A stretch of DNA of 64,000 bases. Origin: DATBLE01 sp963841405 (GTDB taxonomy: Bacteria > Actinomycetota > Thermoleophilia > Gaiellales > Gaiellaceae). Both the position numbers and the translations under genes were made by a program. Where the stretch lies: NCBI GenBank assembly GCA_963841405.1, contig CAWJCM010000007.1, positions 124,001 through 188,000 of the forward strand, given 5' to 3'. Within the stretch, counting starts at the first letter, position 1. The number at the start of each line of letters is the position of its first letter. The notes under the pieces are model-generated. The model saw only the letters and a program-made list of their open reading frames with translations. It was not told where the DNA came from and made no database searches. Positions 32,057-39,395 of the stretch are shown here, piece after piece.

Positions 32057-33718
32057 GTGGCCGAGCAGCAGCCGCGGGAGAACTCCGAAGGCGAGAACCG
32101 GGCGATCGCCGGGCGGCTCGACGCGTTCGCAACGCTGCTCGAGCTGGCCGGCGCGAACCCGTACTCGGCACGCGCGTACCGACGCGCAGCCGAGCTGATC
32201 CGCACGACCGAGGCTCCGGTCGCCGACCTCGTCCGGGCCGGCCGTGTCCGGGAGCTGCGCGGCATCGGGCCGGGCATCGAAGCGCGGCTGAAGGAGCTGG
32301 TCGAGACGGGCGAGATCGGCGAGCTGGAGGAGCTGGAGCGGCAGGTCTCGCCCGACCTCGTCGGGCTCGGCCTCTACCTCGGCATCGGGGCGCGGCGGGC
32401 GGTGCAGATCGCGCAGACGCTCGGGGTCCGGACCGCGGCCGACTTCCGTGAGGCGGCCGCAGCCGGCCGGCTGCGGGAGGTGCCCGGGATCGGCCCGGCG
32501 AACGAGGAAAAGCTGCTCGCTGCCCTGGCCCGTGCCGACGAGCCGCGCCCGCCGCGCGGGCTGCTGATCCACCGGGCGCGGCGCTTGCTCGCCGAGGTCG
32601 CCGAGCCGCTGGGCGGCACCCCCGCCGGCGATGCGCGCCGCTACCGGGACTCGAGCGAGCGGCTCGCGGTCGTCGTCTCCGCAGACGAGGCGCCGCCGGT
32701 GCTCGACGCGTTCGAGGCGCTGCCGGCGATCGTCTCGGTGCTGGAACGGTCTGCACGGGCTGCGTACGGCGTCACCGTGGAGGGCGTCCCGGTCGAGCTG
32801 GTCGTGGCCGAGCCGGCCCGGTTCGGCACCGAGCTCGTCCGTGCGACCGGATCGGCCGGGTATGTCGCGGCGCTCGAGCCGCTCCCCGACGCGCCGGACG
32901 AGCAGGGTGTCTACCGCGCTCTGGGCATCCCGTTCCTGCCGCCCGAGCTTCGCGAGGAGCCGTTCGGCGGCGAGCCGCCGCCGCTCGTCGAACTGGCCCA
33001 GATCCGCGGCGACCTGCACGCCCACACGACCTGGTCCGACGGGACGGCGAGCGTCGAGGAGATGGCGCGCGCGGCGATCGAGCGCGGCTACGAGTACCTG
33101 GCGATCTGCGACCACACGCCGGCGGTCGGCGCGGTCCGGGGTCTCACGCCCGACGACCTGCGCCGGCAGGCGCTCGAGATCGCCGACGCGAACGAGGCGC
33201 TCGCCCCCTTCCGCGTGCTGCGAGGCACGGAGTGCGACATCCTCCCCGACGGCCGGCTCGACCTGCCCGACTCGATCCTGGCCGAGCTGGACTGGGTGCA
33301 GGCGAGCGTCCACGGCAGCCAGCGCCTCTCGAAGCGCGACCAGACCAGACGCGTCGAGGAGGCCCTGCGCAACCCGTATGTCTCCTGCCTCTCGCACCCG
33401 AAGGGCCGGTACATCAACCGGCGTCCCGAGAACGAGCTCGATGTCGAGCGGCTGATCGAGGTCGCGCTCGAGGAAGGCGTGGCGCTGGAGGTGAACGGCC
33501 TGCCGGACCGGCTCGACCTCCGCGACGTCTACGTCAGAGAGGCGGTCGAGGCCGGCGTGACCATCGTCTGCTCGACGGACGCCCACTCGATCCGCGGCCT
33601 GGGGAACATGGAGCTGTCGGTCGCGACCGCCCGCCGCGGACGGGCGTCCGCGGCGGACGTGCTCAACACCCGGCGAGTAGATTCCGTGCTCGGTGGACGT
33701 CGAGCGCTTCGCGGCTGA
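32057..33718 (+). CDS. PolX-like PHP protein with degenerate polymerase site
   Basis: The 553-residue protein has the bacterial PolX layout: an 8-kDa-like domain (NPYSARAYRRAAELIRTTEA), HhH motifs (LRGIGPGIEARLKEL; VPGIGPANEEKLLAAL), a palm/thumb region (about 190-310) and a PHP domain (about 325-545). PHP metal ligands are all present: DLHAHTTWSDG, ICDHT, GTECDILPDG, ASVHGS, LSHPKGR, CSTDAHS. In the palm the usual GDxD pair is replaced by ERLAVVV, and the third Asp by Glu in PVELVV. DNA synthesis is therefore unlikely, while phosphoesterase/nuclease activity should remain. GTG 32057 is chosen; no ribosome site. Confidence 0.85.
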   Translation: MAEQQPRENSEGENRAIAGRLDAFATLLELAGANPYSARAYRRAAELIRTTEAPVADLVRAGRVRELRGIGPGIEARLKELVETGEIGELEELERQVSPDLVGLGLYLGIGARRAVQIAQTLGVRTAADFREAAAAGRLREVPGIGPANEEKLLAALARADEPRPPRGLLIHRARRLLAEVAEPLGGTPAGDARRYRDSSERLAVVVSADEAPPVLDAFEALPAIVSVLERSARAAYGVTVEGVPVELVVAEPARFGTELVRATGSAGYVAALEPLPDAPDEQGVYRALGIPFLPPELREEPFGGEPPPLVELAQIRGDLHAHTTWSDGTASVEEMARAAIERGYEYLAICDHTPAVGAVRGLTPDDLRRQALEIADANEALAPFRVLRGTECDILPDGRLDLPDSILAELDWVQASVHGSQRLSKRDQTRRVEEALRNPYVSCLSHPKGRYINRRPENELDVERLIEVALEEGVALEVNGLPDRLDLRDVYVREAVEAGVTIVCSTDAHSIRGLGNMELSVATARRGRASAADVLNTRRVDSVLGGRRALRG

Positions 33719-34371
33719 GCTCCCCGGCCTCTTCGAGGACTTTCCGCGCTCGCCGGTTCCGAGCGGCCGCCGCTTCGACGACATCGTCGACGGCATCCCG
33801 AACCTGGCGACCGAGAACGTCCTTGCCCTGCTCAACCTGGCCGCGTCGCTCCTCGCGCCCGGAGAGAGCTACGTCGAGGTCGGCTCGTTCTACGGCGCCA
33901 GCCTGATCGGCGCGATGCGCGGCAACGACGGCGACTTCGTCGCGGTCGACCGCTTCTCGTTCGACGTGCCCGAGGTACGCGGCCGGCCCCTGCCCCAGCG
34001 CAAGTCGGGAGGGGCTCGAGCAGAGCCTGGCGCGCTTCGGCGCCGAGCACGCGACGATCCTGGAAGGTGACGCCTTCGAGGTGATCGAGCGTGGGGCGCT
34101 CGGCGGGCGGCGCGTCGGCGTCTACTACTGGGACGGCCCGCACGACTACGAGTCGCAGCTGCGCGGGATGCGGGCGGCCGAGCCGTGGCTCGCGCCGGAG
34201 GCGCTGATCGTGGTCGACGACTACGACTGGGACGACGTCGCCCGGGCGACCCACGACTACGTCGCCGCCGAGCCAGGGGCGGAGCTCGTCATCGAGATCG
34301 CCGGCGAGGAGGGCGGCCAGGTGTGGTGGTGGGACGGCGCCGCCGCCGTCGCCCGGCGAGCGCCCAGCTAG
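33693..34371 (+). pseudogene. SAM-dependent methyltransferase-like gene with a frameshift
   Basis: GTG 33693 opens a frame with GESYVEVGSFYGASLIGAMRGNDGDFVAVDRFSF, a class I SAM-binding fold of the type seen with glycan clusters. It goes out of frame near 34010 and ends at 34070. The remainder (GLEQSLARFGAEHATILEGDAFEVIERG, then YYWDGPHDYESQLRGM, ALIVVDDYDWDDVARA) continues in another frame to 34371. One fewer G in the run near 34010-34017 would reconnect them. Either a recent pseudogene or a sequence error. It overlaps the end of the PolX-like gene by 26 bp. Confidence 0.7.
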
Positions 34372-34643
34372 CCGACGCGGCCCGGCCCCGACATCGTCCA
34401 CTCGGTCAGATCGAACCAGTGCGACCCGCGCAGCGCATCGACGACGCGCGGATCCGTGTGCCGCTTGAAGAACACGTGCCGGTCGACGTCGGCGCAGATC
34501 TCCGCCTCGTCGAGGTTGACGCCGGGGATCTTCATCAGCGACTCGGCCGGGAGCTGCGCCTCGCGAACGGTCAGGTGCTTGAACTGGAGGTCCGGCGCGA
34601 TCTCCATCAGCTCGGGCCAGTCGGGGCAGGTCTGATAGCTCAT
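34368..34643 (-). CDS. small hypothetical protein
   Basis: The 91-residue soluble protein (SYQTCPDWPELMEIAPDLQFKH, KIPGVNLDEAEICADVDRHVFF, TDPRVVDALRGSHWFDLTEW) has no motif I recognise. ATG 34643 overlaps the stop of the ABC ATPase by 4 bp, so it is co-translated with it; it overlaps the converging methyltransferase remnant by 4 bp. The clean coupling argues it is a real gene. Confidence 0.65.
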   Translation of the reverse strand: MSYQTCPDWPELMEIAPDLQFKHLTVREAQLPAESLMKIPGVNLDEAEICADVDRHVFFKRHTDPRVVDALRGSHWFDLTEWTMSGPGRVG

Positions 34644-35863
34644 CGTCCTGTTAGTTCGGCAGCCGCGCCCGTCTCCTGCAGGGACCACGTGCCCTCGAGC
34701 AGCACCGGACCGCGCGTGTCCTCGCCCGGGTAGACGACGAACCGAACCGCGTCGTCCAGCCAATGGTAGAGCCGGCGGCCGGTGCCGTCGCCCAGCTCGA
34801 AGCGCAGGCGGAACCGCCCGTCCGCGAGCGGCGGCCGCTCGACCTCGAAACGTAACAGGCGCTCGCCGGGCGCACCGTCCCAGCCGAGCTCCGCCGTGTC
34901 CTGTGCCGCCGCGGCGAGCAGGAGGCCCGCTTCGTCGCGCAGCTCGAGGGAGATCCTGGGAGGCTCGAGCGCTTCGCGGGTGGCGACGCGCAACTCGACG
35001 ACGAGCGGCTCGCCGGCGGCGAGCTGCAGCCGCTCCTCCCCGTCGGGGCCGAGGAGTCGCGCCTCGGCGATGCGGGCCTCGCCGCTGCCGTACTCGCGCA
35101 GGCCGGCCGCGCCCTCGGCGGGATCGCGCTCGTCCGCGAGCAGCTTGTGGTAGCGGGCGATCGCCGCCTGCGCCGAGCCGTCGAGCTCGACGCGCCCGTT
35201 TCGCAGCAGCACGGCCCGCCGGCAGAGCCGCTCGACGGAGGCGGCGTCGTGGGAGACGAAGACCATCGTCCCGCCGCGCTGCTTGTACTCGAAGATCTTT
35301 CCGAAGCACTTGCGCTGGAACTCCTCGTCGCCGACGGCGAAGACCTCGTCGAGCAGGAGCACGTCGGCGTCGATGTGCGCGGCGACCGCGAAGCCGAGCC
35401 GCATGTACATCCCCGACGAATAGGTGCGCACCGGATTGTCGATGAACCGCTCCAGCTCGGCGAAGGCGACGATCTCGTCGAAGCGCTCGTCGATCGTCCT
35501 GCGCTTGAGGCCGTACAGCGAGCCGTTCAGATAGACGTTCTCGCGGCCGGAGAAGTCGGGGTGGAAACCGGCGCCGAGCTCGAGCAGCGAGGCGACCCGT
35601 CCTCCCGCCTCGACCCGGCCGGAGCTCGGCGTGATGATCCCGGCGATCAGGCTCAGCAGCGTCGTCTTGCCGGAGCCGTTGCGGCCCACCAGGCCGACGG
35701 CATCGCCGGGCTCGACCTCGAGGGACACGTCCAGAAGCGCCCAGACCTCGGCCGCGTCGGCGCGGCGGCGGCGCAGCACCAGCTCCTTCAGCGTGCGCAC
35801 CGGCTCCGGGTCGACGCGGAAGCGGCGGCTCGCGCGGTCGACCCGGATCGCGCCCGCTTTCAT
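34640..35863 (-). CDS. polysaccharide ABC exporter ATP-binding protein (Wzt/TagH type)
   Basis: The 407-residue protein has an ABC domain (residues 1-235) with Walker A VGRNGSGKTTLL, the exporter-type signature YSSGMYMRLGFAVA, Walker B VLLLDEVFAVGD and the switch His in VFVSHDAASV. It is followed by a Wzt-like C-terminal beta-sandwich (about 265-405) of the sort that recognises the polymer end. It should power export of a lipid-linked glycan with the permease at 39394-40194, which lies on the same strand but about 3.5 kb away, separated by heme and toxin-antitoxin genes. Confidence 0.9.
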   Translation of the reverse strand: MKAGAIRVDRASRRFRVDPEPVRTLKELVLRRRRADAAEVWALLDVSLEVEPGDAVGLVGRNGSGKTTLLSLIAGIITPSSGRVEAGGRVASLLELGAGFHPDFSGRENVYLNGSLYGLKRRTIDERFDEIVAFAELERFIDNPVRTYSSGMYMRLGFAVAAHIDADVLLLDEVFAVGDEEFQRKCFGKIFEYKQRGGTMVFVSHDAASVERLCRRAVLLRNGRVELDGSAQAAIARYHKLLADERDPAEGAAGLREYGSGEARIAEARLLGPDGEERLQLAAGEPLVVELRVATREALEPPRISLELRDEAGLLLAAAAQDTAELGWDGAPGERLLRFEVERPPLADGRFRLRFELGDGTGRRLYHWLDDAVRFVVYPGEDTRGPVLLEGTWSLQETGAAAELTGR

Positions 35864-35883
35864 GGGCCGATTCCCGGCCCGTG

Positions 35884-36009
35884 AAAGGGGGGAGGGGTCC
35901 GAGGGGAACCGGGAGGTTCCCCTGGCGACATCGGCCTCTGGAAGAAGGGGGTCCGTGGGGGAAACACGGTTTCCCCCACGGGAGCGAACCGGAGGCGAGC
36001 GACGCTCAT
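35884..36009. repeat. two-hairpin repeat at the hemH stop codon, copy A
   Basis: About 125 bp, repeated in opposite orientation at 63477-63602. Contains hairpin H1 (CCGTGGGGGAAAC, 3-base loop, exact complement; 35953-35981) and H2 (GGGGAACC, 4 bases, GGTTCCCC; 35903-35922). Homology begins at the TGA of hemH (ATGAGCGTCGCTCG) and ends near a C-rich tract. It fills the whole gap between the ABC ATPase start and hemH. Confidence 0.8.
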
Positions 36010-36887
36010 GTCTTCGAGGGTACCGCGAGCATCCGCCGCACGATGGCGGCGAGGGTGGCGACGAACGCCGGATCGTCGTTCGGCATCTCGATCCTTGCGA
36101 GGCGCATGCCGAGCTCGCCCGCCTTCTGCTGCGCCTCGGTGTCGAGATCCCAGCGGATCTCGAGGTGGTCGGCGACGAACCCGATCGGGCACACGATGAC
36201 GTCGTCGACGCCGCGGGCTTGCAGCACCTCGAGGTGGTCGAGGATGTCGGGCCCGAGCCAGGACTCGCCGGTCGGCGACGCGGACTGATAGCTCATGGAC
36301 CAGTCGCGAAGCCCTGCGGACTTCGCGACTGCCCGGCTCGTCTCGAGCAGCTGGTCGTGGTACGGGTCGCCTTCCTGGAGGATGCGCGACGGGAGGGAGT
36401 GCGCGGTGAAGACGACGTGGGCGGGGGTCCCCCGCACTCGCTCGGCGAGCAGACCGACGAAGCCGGGCTCCAGGTGCCAGCTGTCCACGAAGTCGAGCTC
36501 GGCCCGCCCGGCGAGCGCCTCCTCCAGCTGCCGGCGATAGCCGCCGATGGAGAGGCGCGAGTAGTGCGGCGCGAGGACGAGGCCGGCGACCGTGCGGGCT
36601 CCGGTCTTGATCGCCGACTCGGTCGCCTCGGCGATCCGCGGCGTCCAGTGCTTCATGCCGGTGAACACCGGCAGCCCGAGCTCGGACTCGAGCGCGGCCC
36701 GCGTGCGCTCGGTGATCTCGTTCAGCGGGTTGGACTCCGCGATCCCGAGCTGCCGGTAGCGCTCGGTCAGGTCGGCGAGCAGCTCCGGCCGGACCGGCCG
36801 GCCGCCCCGGATGTCGGCGTAGTAGGCGGGCACGTCCTCGATCCGGTCGGGCGATCCGTACGCCATCAGGACGACTGCTGCGCTCAT
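36006..36887 (-). CDS. hemH: ferrochelatase (protoporphyrin or coproporphyrin III type)
   Basis: The 293-residue protein inserts Fe2+ into a porphyrin. Motifs: VVLMAYGSPDRIEDV at the start, VLAPHYSRLSIGGYRRQL near 108, VVFTAHSLPSRIL near 155 with the metal-binding His, the SMSYQSASPTGESWLGPDI signature near 195 and CPIGFVADHLEIRWDLD near 235 with the Glu. In actinobacteria this family usually works on coproporphyrin III; that is family knowledge, not shown here. ATG 36887 overlaps the hemE stop by 4 bp. An 11-bp hairpin lies inside at 36301-36331. Confidence 0.93.
   Translation of the reverse strand: MSAAVVLMAYGSPDRIEDVPAYYADIRGGRPVRPELLADLTERYRQLGIAESNPLNEITERTRAALESELGLPVFTGMKHWTPRIAEATESAIKTGARTVAGLVLAPHYSRLSIGGYRRQLEEALAGRAELDFVDSWHLEPGFVGLLAERVRGTPAHVVFTAHSLPSRILQEGDPYHDQLLETSRAVAKSAGLRDWSMSYQSASPTGESWLGPDILDHLEVLQARGVDDVIVCPIGFVADHLEIRWDLDTEAQQKAGELGMRLARIEMPNDDPAFVATLAAIVRRMLAVPSKT
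36301..36331. repeat. perfect in-gene hairpin (11-bp stem, 9-base loop)
   Basis: CAGTCGCGAAG, nine bases, then the exact reverse complement, within hemH. Confidence 0.65.
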
Positions 36888-37894
36888 CCGTGGACGAGCT
36901 CCACCAACCGCGACAGATCCGCAGGATCTGTCGCGGGCAAGACGCCGTGGCCGAGGTTGAAGACGTGGCCGGCGCGGCCTGCGGCGCGGGCGAGCACATC
37001 GCGCGCACCCGCCTCGATCCGCTCCCACGGCCCGAGCAGCACGGCCGGATCGAGGTTGCCCTGCAGCGCCCTCTCCGGGCCGACCAGGCCCCAGCCGTCG
37101 TCCAGCGGCACGCGCCAGTCGAGCCCGATGCAGTCGCCTCCCGCGCAGGCCATCGCCGGCAGCAGGTGCGTCGTACCGGTGCCGAAGTGGACGGTCGGGA
37201 CGCCGACGGATGCGAGCACGCGCGCCGAGTAGGGCGCAACGAGCTCCTCGTAGTCGGGAACCGACAGGACGCCGACCCACGAGTCGAAGAGTTGGATCAC
37301 GTCGGCGCCCGCCGCCGCCTGGGCGGCGACGTACGCGGCGAAGCCGTCGGCGAGCCGCTCCATCAGCGCATGCCACACGGCCGGCTCGCGGTACATCAGC
37401 GCCTTCACCCCGAGGAAATCGCGGGTCGGCTTCCCTTCGACCAGGTACCCGGCGACGGTGAACGGCCCGCCGCAGAAGCCGACCAGCGCCTGGTCGGCGG
37501 CCAGGTCGTTGCGGACGATCCCAAGCGCCTCCAGCACAGGGGCGTAGGCCTCCTCGGGATCCAGCAGATGCAGCCGTTCGACGTCGGCCGCAGTCGCGAC
37601 CGGCTCCGCGACCACCGGCCCGACGCCCTCGACCAGCTCGACACCGATCCCCATACCGATCACGGGGGTGACGATGTCGGCGAAGAGCACGGCCGCGTCC
37701 ACGCCGTGCCGGCGCACTGGCTGGAGGGTCACCTCCGCGCACAGCTCGGGCGTGTTCGCGACCTCGAAGAAGGAGTGGCGCTCGCGCAGCTCCCGGTACT
37801 CGGGGAGCGAGCGACCCGCCTGGCGCATGAACCACACCGGGGTGCGCTCGACCTGCTCGCGCCGCAGCGCGCGGACGAGGAGTGGGTCAGGCAC
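36884..37894 (-). CDS. hemE: uroporphyrinogen decarboxylase
   Basis: The 336-residue enzyme decarboxylates uroporphyrinogen III to coproporphyrinogen III. Signatures: RTPVWFMRQAGRSLPEYREL near residue 17, LFADIVTPVIGMGIGVELVEG near 70, GFCGGPFTVAGYLVEG near 140 and FGTGTTHLLPAMA near 250. GTG 37894 gives the standard N-terminus (PDPLLVRALRRE) and overlaps the VapC-like stop by 8 bp; ATG 37951 would overlap it by 65 bp. Followed directly by hemH, with no coproporphyrinogen oxidase between as often seen. A 13-bp hairpin lies inside at 36908-36936. Confidence 0.93.
   Translation of the reverse strand: MPDPLLVRALRREQVERTPVWFMRQAGRSLPEYRELRERHSFFEVANTPELCAEVTLQPVRRHGVDAAVLFADIVTPVIGMGIGVELVEGVGPVVAEPVATAADVERLHLLDPEEAYAPVLEALGIVRNDLAADQALVGFCGGPFTVAGYLVEGKPTRDFLGVKALMYREPAVWHALMERLADGFAAYVAAQAAAGADVIQLFDSWVGVLSVPDYEELVAPYSARVLASVGVPTVHFGTGTTHLLPAMACAGGDCIGLDWRVPLDDGWGLVGPERALQGNLDPAVLLGPWERIEAGARDVLARAAGRAGHVFNLGHGVLPATDPADLSRLVELVHG
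36908..36936. repeat. perfect in-gene hairpin (13-bp stem, 3-base loop)
   Basis: CCGCGACAGATCC, GCA, then the exact reverse complement, near the 3' end of hemE. Confidence 0.75.
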
Positions 37895-38306
37895 CGGCGG
37901 CCTGGGCGGGCGTGATTGCGAAGCCGGGCCGGACGAGATCGACCTCGTCACAGCTCACGAGCTGGCGGCCGCGGCGACGCGAACTGGCGACGTAGGCGGC
38001 GTCGTACACGGTCAGATCGTGCTCCAAGGCGAGTAGGCTCGCCTCGCGAACGAGCTCTTCGTCCACGGATTCGAGAGCATCGCCGCACGCAGCCTGGACG
38101 AGCGCGACGACCCTGGCGGCCTCGGTATCGGACCGCCAGCGGATGATTGCCACGCTTGCGACCTCGTAGAGCGTGAGGTCGAGCGCAGCGAGCGTCGCGG
38201 TTCCCTCGGGGGCGGAATCGATCAGGCTGTACGACTCGGCATGCCGCGCTTCGGCGGGATTCACCGCCGCGAGCCAGACGCTCGCATCGAGTAGGAGGTC
38301 CTTCAC
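37887..38306 (-). CDS. vapC: PIN-domain ribonuclease toxin (VapC-like)
   Basis: The 139-residue PIN-domain protein has acidic residues in the usual places: Asp in LLLDASVWLAAV (residue about 6), Glu in LTLYEVASVAII (about 47) and Asp in HDLTVYDAAYVASSRR (about 105), then LVSCDEVD. PIN toxins cleave RNA, commonly tRNA or rRNA. GTG 38306 overlaps the antitoxin stop by 4 bp. Its own stop overlaps the hemE start by 8 bp, so the toxin is translationally coupled to the heme genes downstream. Confidence 0.85.
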   Translation of the reverse strand: MKDLLLDASVWLAAVNPAEARHAESYSLIDSAPEGTATLAALDLTLYEVASVAIIRWRSDTEAARVVALVQAACGDALESVDEELVREASLLALEHDLTVYDAAYVASSRRRGRQLVSCDEVDLVRPGFAITPAQAAGA

Positions 38307-38530
38307 CTCGAGCGGCGCTGCTCGCGCACGAACTGGGCGCTGTCCCCCGCATGCGGCTGCAGGTTCGAGAGCAACTCCCGGATGCGAGCGGCCCGTCCAG
38401 CGCCGTCGGCTTCGAGCTCCCGCTCGACGAGTCGACGCAGCAGCCCGCTTCGGGTCAAGCCCAGGCGCCGGGCGTACTCGTCCAGGCGTGCTAGCAGGTC
38501 GTCGGGGACGCTGATCATCACCTTCGCCAT
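38303..38530 (-). CDS. vapB: ribbon-helix-helix antitoxin (VapB-like)
   Basis: The 75-residue protein has an N-terminal RHH DNA-binding domain (KVMISVPDDLLARLDEYARRLGLTRSGLLRRLVEREL) and a basic C-tail that would cover the toxin active site. The module is antitoxin-first, with a 4-bp overlap to the toxin. The promoter holds TAGAAT seven bases before the ATG and a palindrome, consistent with autorepression. Confidence 0.85.
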   Translation of the reverse strand: MAKVMISVPDDLLARLDEYARRLGLTRSGLLRRLVERELEADGAGRAARIRELLSNLQPHAGDSAQFVREQRRSR

Positions 38531-38537
38531 GCATTCT

Positions 38538-38567
38538 ATTCTATACCGGTATTGCCGATTCTAGACT
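38538..38567. promoter_or_regulatory. divergent leaderless promoters and operator for vapB / 38574 gene
   Basis: Minus-strand TAGAAT (38543-38538) is 7 bases before the vapB ATG; plus-strand TAGACT (38562-38567) is 6 bases before ATG 38574. Between and overlapping them, ATACCGGTAT (38543-38552) is a perfect palindrome well placed for VapB autorepression. This short stretch is strikingly AT-rich for the window. Confidence 0.6.
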
Positions 38568-38573
38568 GGCTGG

Positions 38574-39266
38574 ATGCAGGCGGTTCCCCCGCATGCCGTC
38601 CCTGCCGGCCCGCTCGGCGTACGGTGGCTGGCCTACGAGCTCGAACCGCCACAGGCGGGCGCGATCGGAACGGCGACCGTCGAGCTCGAGAACGCCGGCA
38701 ACGACGCCTGGCGGGACGTCCTGCTCGCCTACCACTGGCTCGACGAGCTCGGCAACGCGATCGACTGGGACGGCCTGCGTACGCTGCTCCCGCGGCTCGA
38801 CCCGGGCGGGCGCGCCGCGGTGAGGGCCCGTGTCCGCGCGCCGATGCCTCCGGGCCGCTACCGGCTCGCCTTCGACCCGGTGATCGAAGACCTCTGCTGG
38901 CTCTCCGAGATCGGCAACGAGCTGCTGGCGGTCGACGTCGAGGTCGGCCCGCGCGATGCCGGCGCCGCGGTCGCGCACGTGCCCCCGGAGGTCGAGCCCG
39001 GCCCGGACTGGCACGAGCTCGTGCGCGCCGCCCACGAGGAGGGCTGCGCCGCCGTCGGCGGCGCGGTCGAGAGCCGCGAGCGCGACCTCCGCCCCTACCA
39101 GGCCGGAGGCGGCCGCAACCCGTCGTTCGAGGAGCCGCTGGTCTGCCCCTCGCTGCTGCCGCCGCTCGAGCCGAACTGCGAGGTCGCGGGCCTGCCGGCG
39201 TGGCGCCCGGAGGGCGAGGAGCCGTGGATCTACGACGGCCGGATCAGAGCGCGGCTTCGCAGATAG
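38574..39266 (+). CDS. hypothetical protein with an N-terminal beta-sandwich
   Basis: The 230-residue protein has no signal peptide. The first 130 residues (GTATVELENAGNDAWRDVLLAYHWLDELGNAIDWDG, then ARVRAPMPPGRYRLAFDPVIED) look like the immunoglobulin-like fold of Wzt C-domains and NEW/CARDB domains. The rest is Pro/Glu-rich with GGGRNPSFEEPLVCPSLLPP. The link to the ABC exporter by fold is suggestive only. TAGACT six bases before the ATG suggests a leaderless mRNA. A 10-bp hairpin follows the stop. Confidence 0.65.
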   Translation: MQAVPPHAVPAGPLGVRWLAYELEPPQAGAIGTATVELENAGNDAWRDVLLAYHWLDELGNAIDWDGLRTLLPRLDPGGRAAVRARVRAPMPPGRYRLAFDPVIEDLCWLSEIGNELLAVDVEVGPRDAGAAVAHVPPEVEPGPDWHELVRAAHEEGCAAVGGAVESRERDLRPYQAGGGRNPSFEEPLVCPSLLPPLEPNCEVAGLPAWRPEGEEPWIYDGRIRARLRR

Positions 39267-39275
39267 ATATCCGCC

Positions 39276-39301
39276 GCCGCTGCCGACATGGCGGCAGCGG
39301 C
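39276..39301 (+). terminator. hairpin after the 38574 gene
   Basis: GCCGCTGCCG, six-base loop, CGGCAGCGGC, starting 10 bases after the stop. No T-run. Confidence 0.5.
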
Positions 39302-39365
39302 TCGACTCCGTTCGGGTTGCTTCGGGTGCGCGAGCGAGCGTAGCGAGCGGGCACAGGCGGGGATC

Positions 39366-39395
39366 AGCGGGGGAACCATGGGGGTTCCCCCCGCT
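39366..39395. repeat. G/C-run palindrome at the stop of the ABC permease gene
   Basis: AGCGGGGGAACC, about five bases, GGTTCCCCCCGCT. Same arm type as the repeats at 7180, 35884 and 63477, and again touching a stop codon (TAG at 39394-39396). May serve as a terminator for the permease gene. Confidence 0.6.

Noticed and set aside
35860..36009. Small open frame MSVARLRFAPVGETVFPPRTP in the two-hairpin repeat (also at 63477)
   Set aside because: The two copies diverge into different frames after about 30 codons while the hairpin arms stay perfect, so the structure rather than a peptide is conserved.
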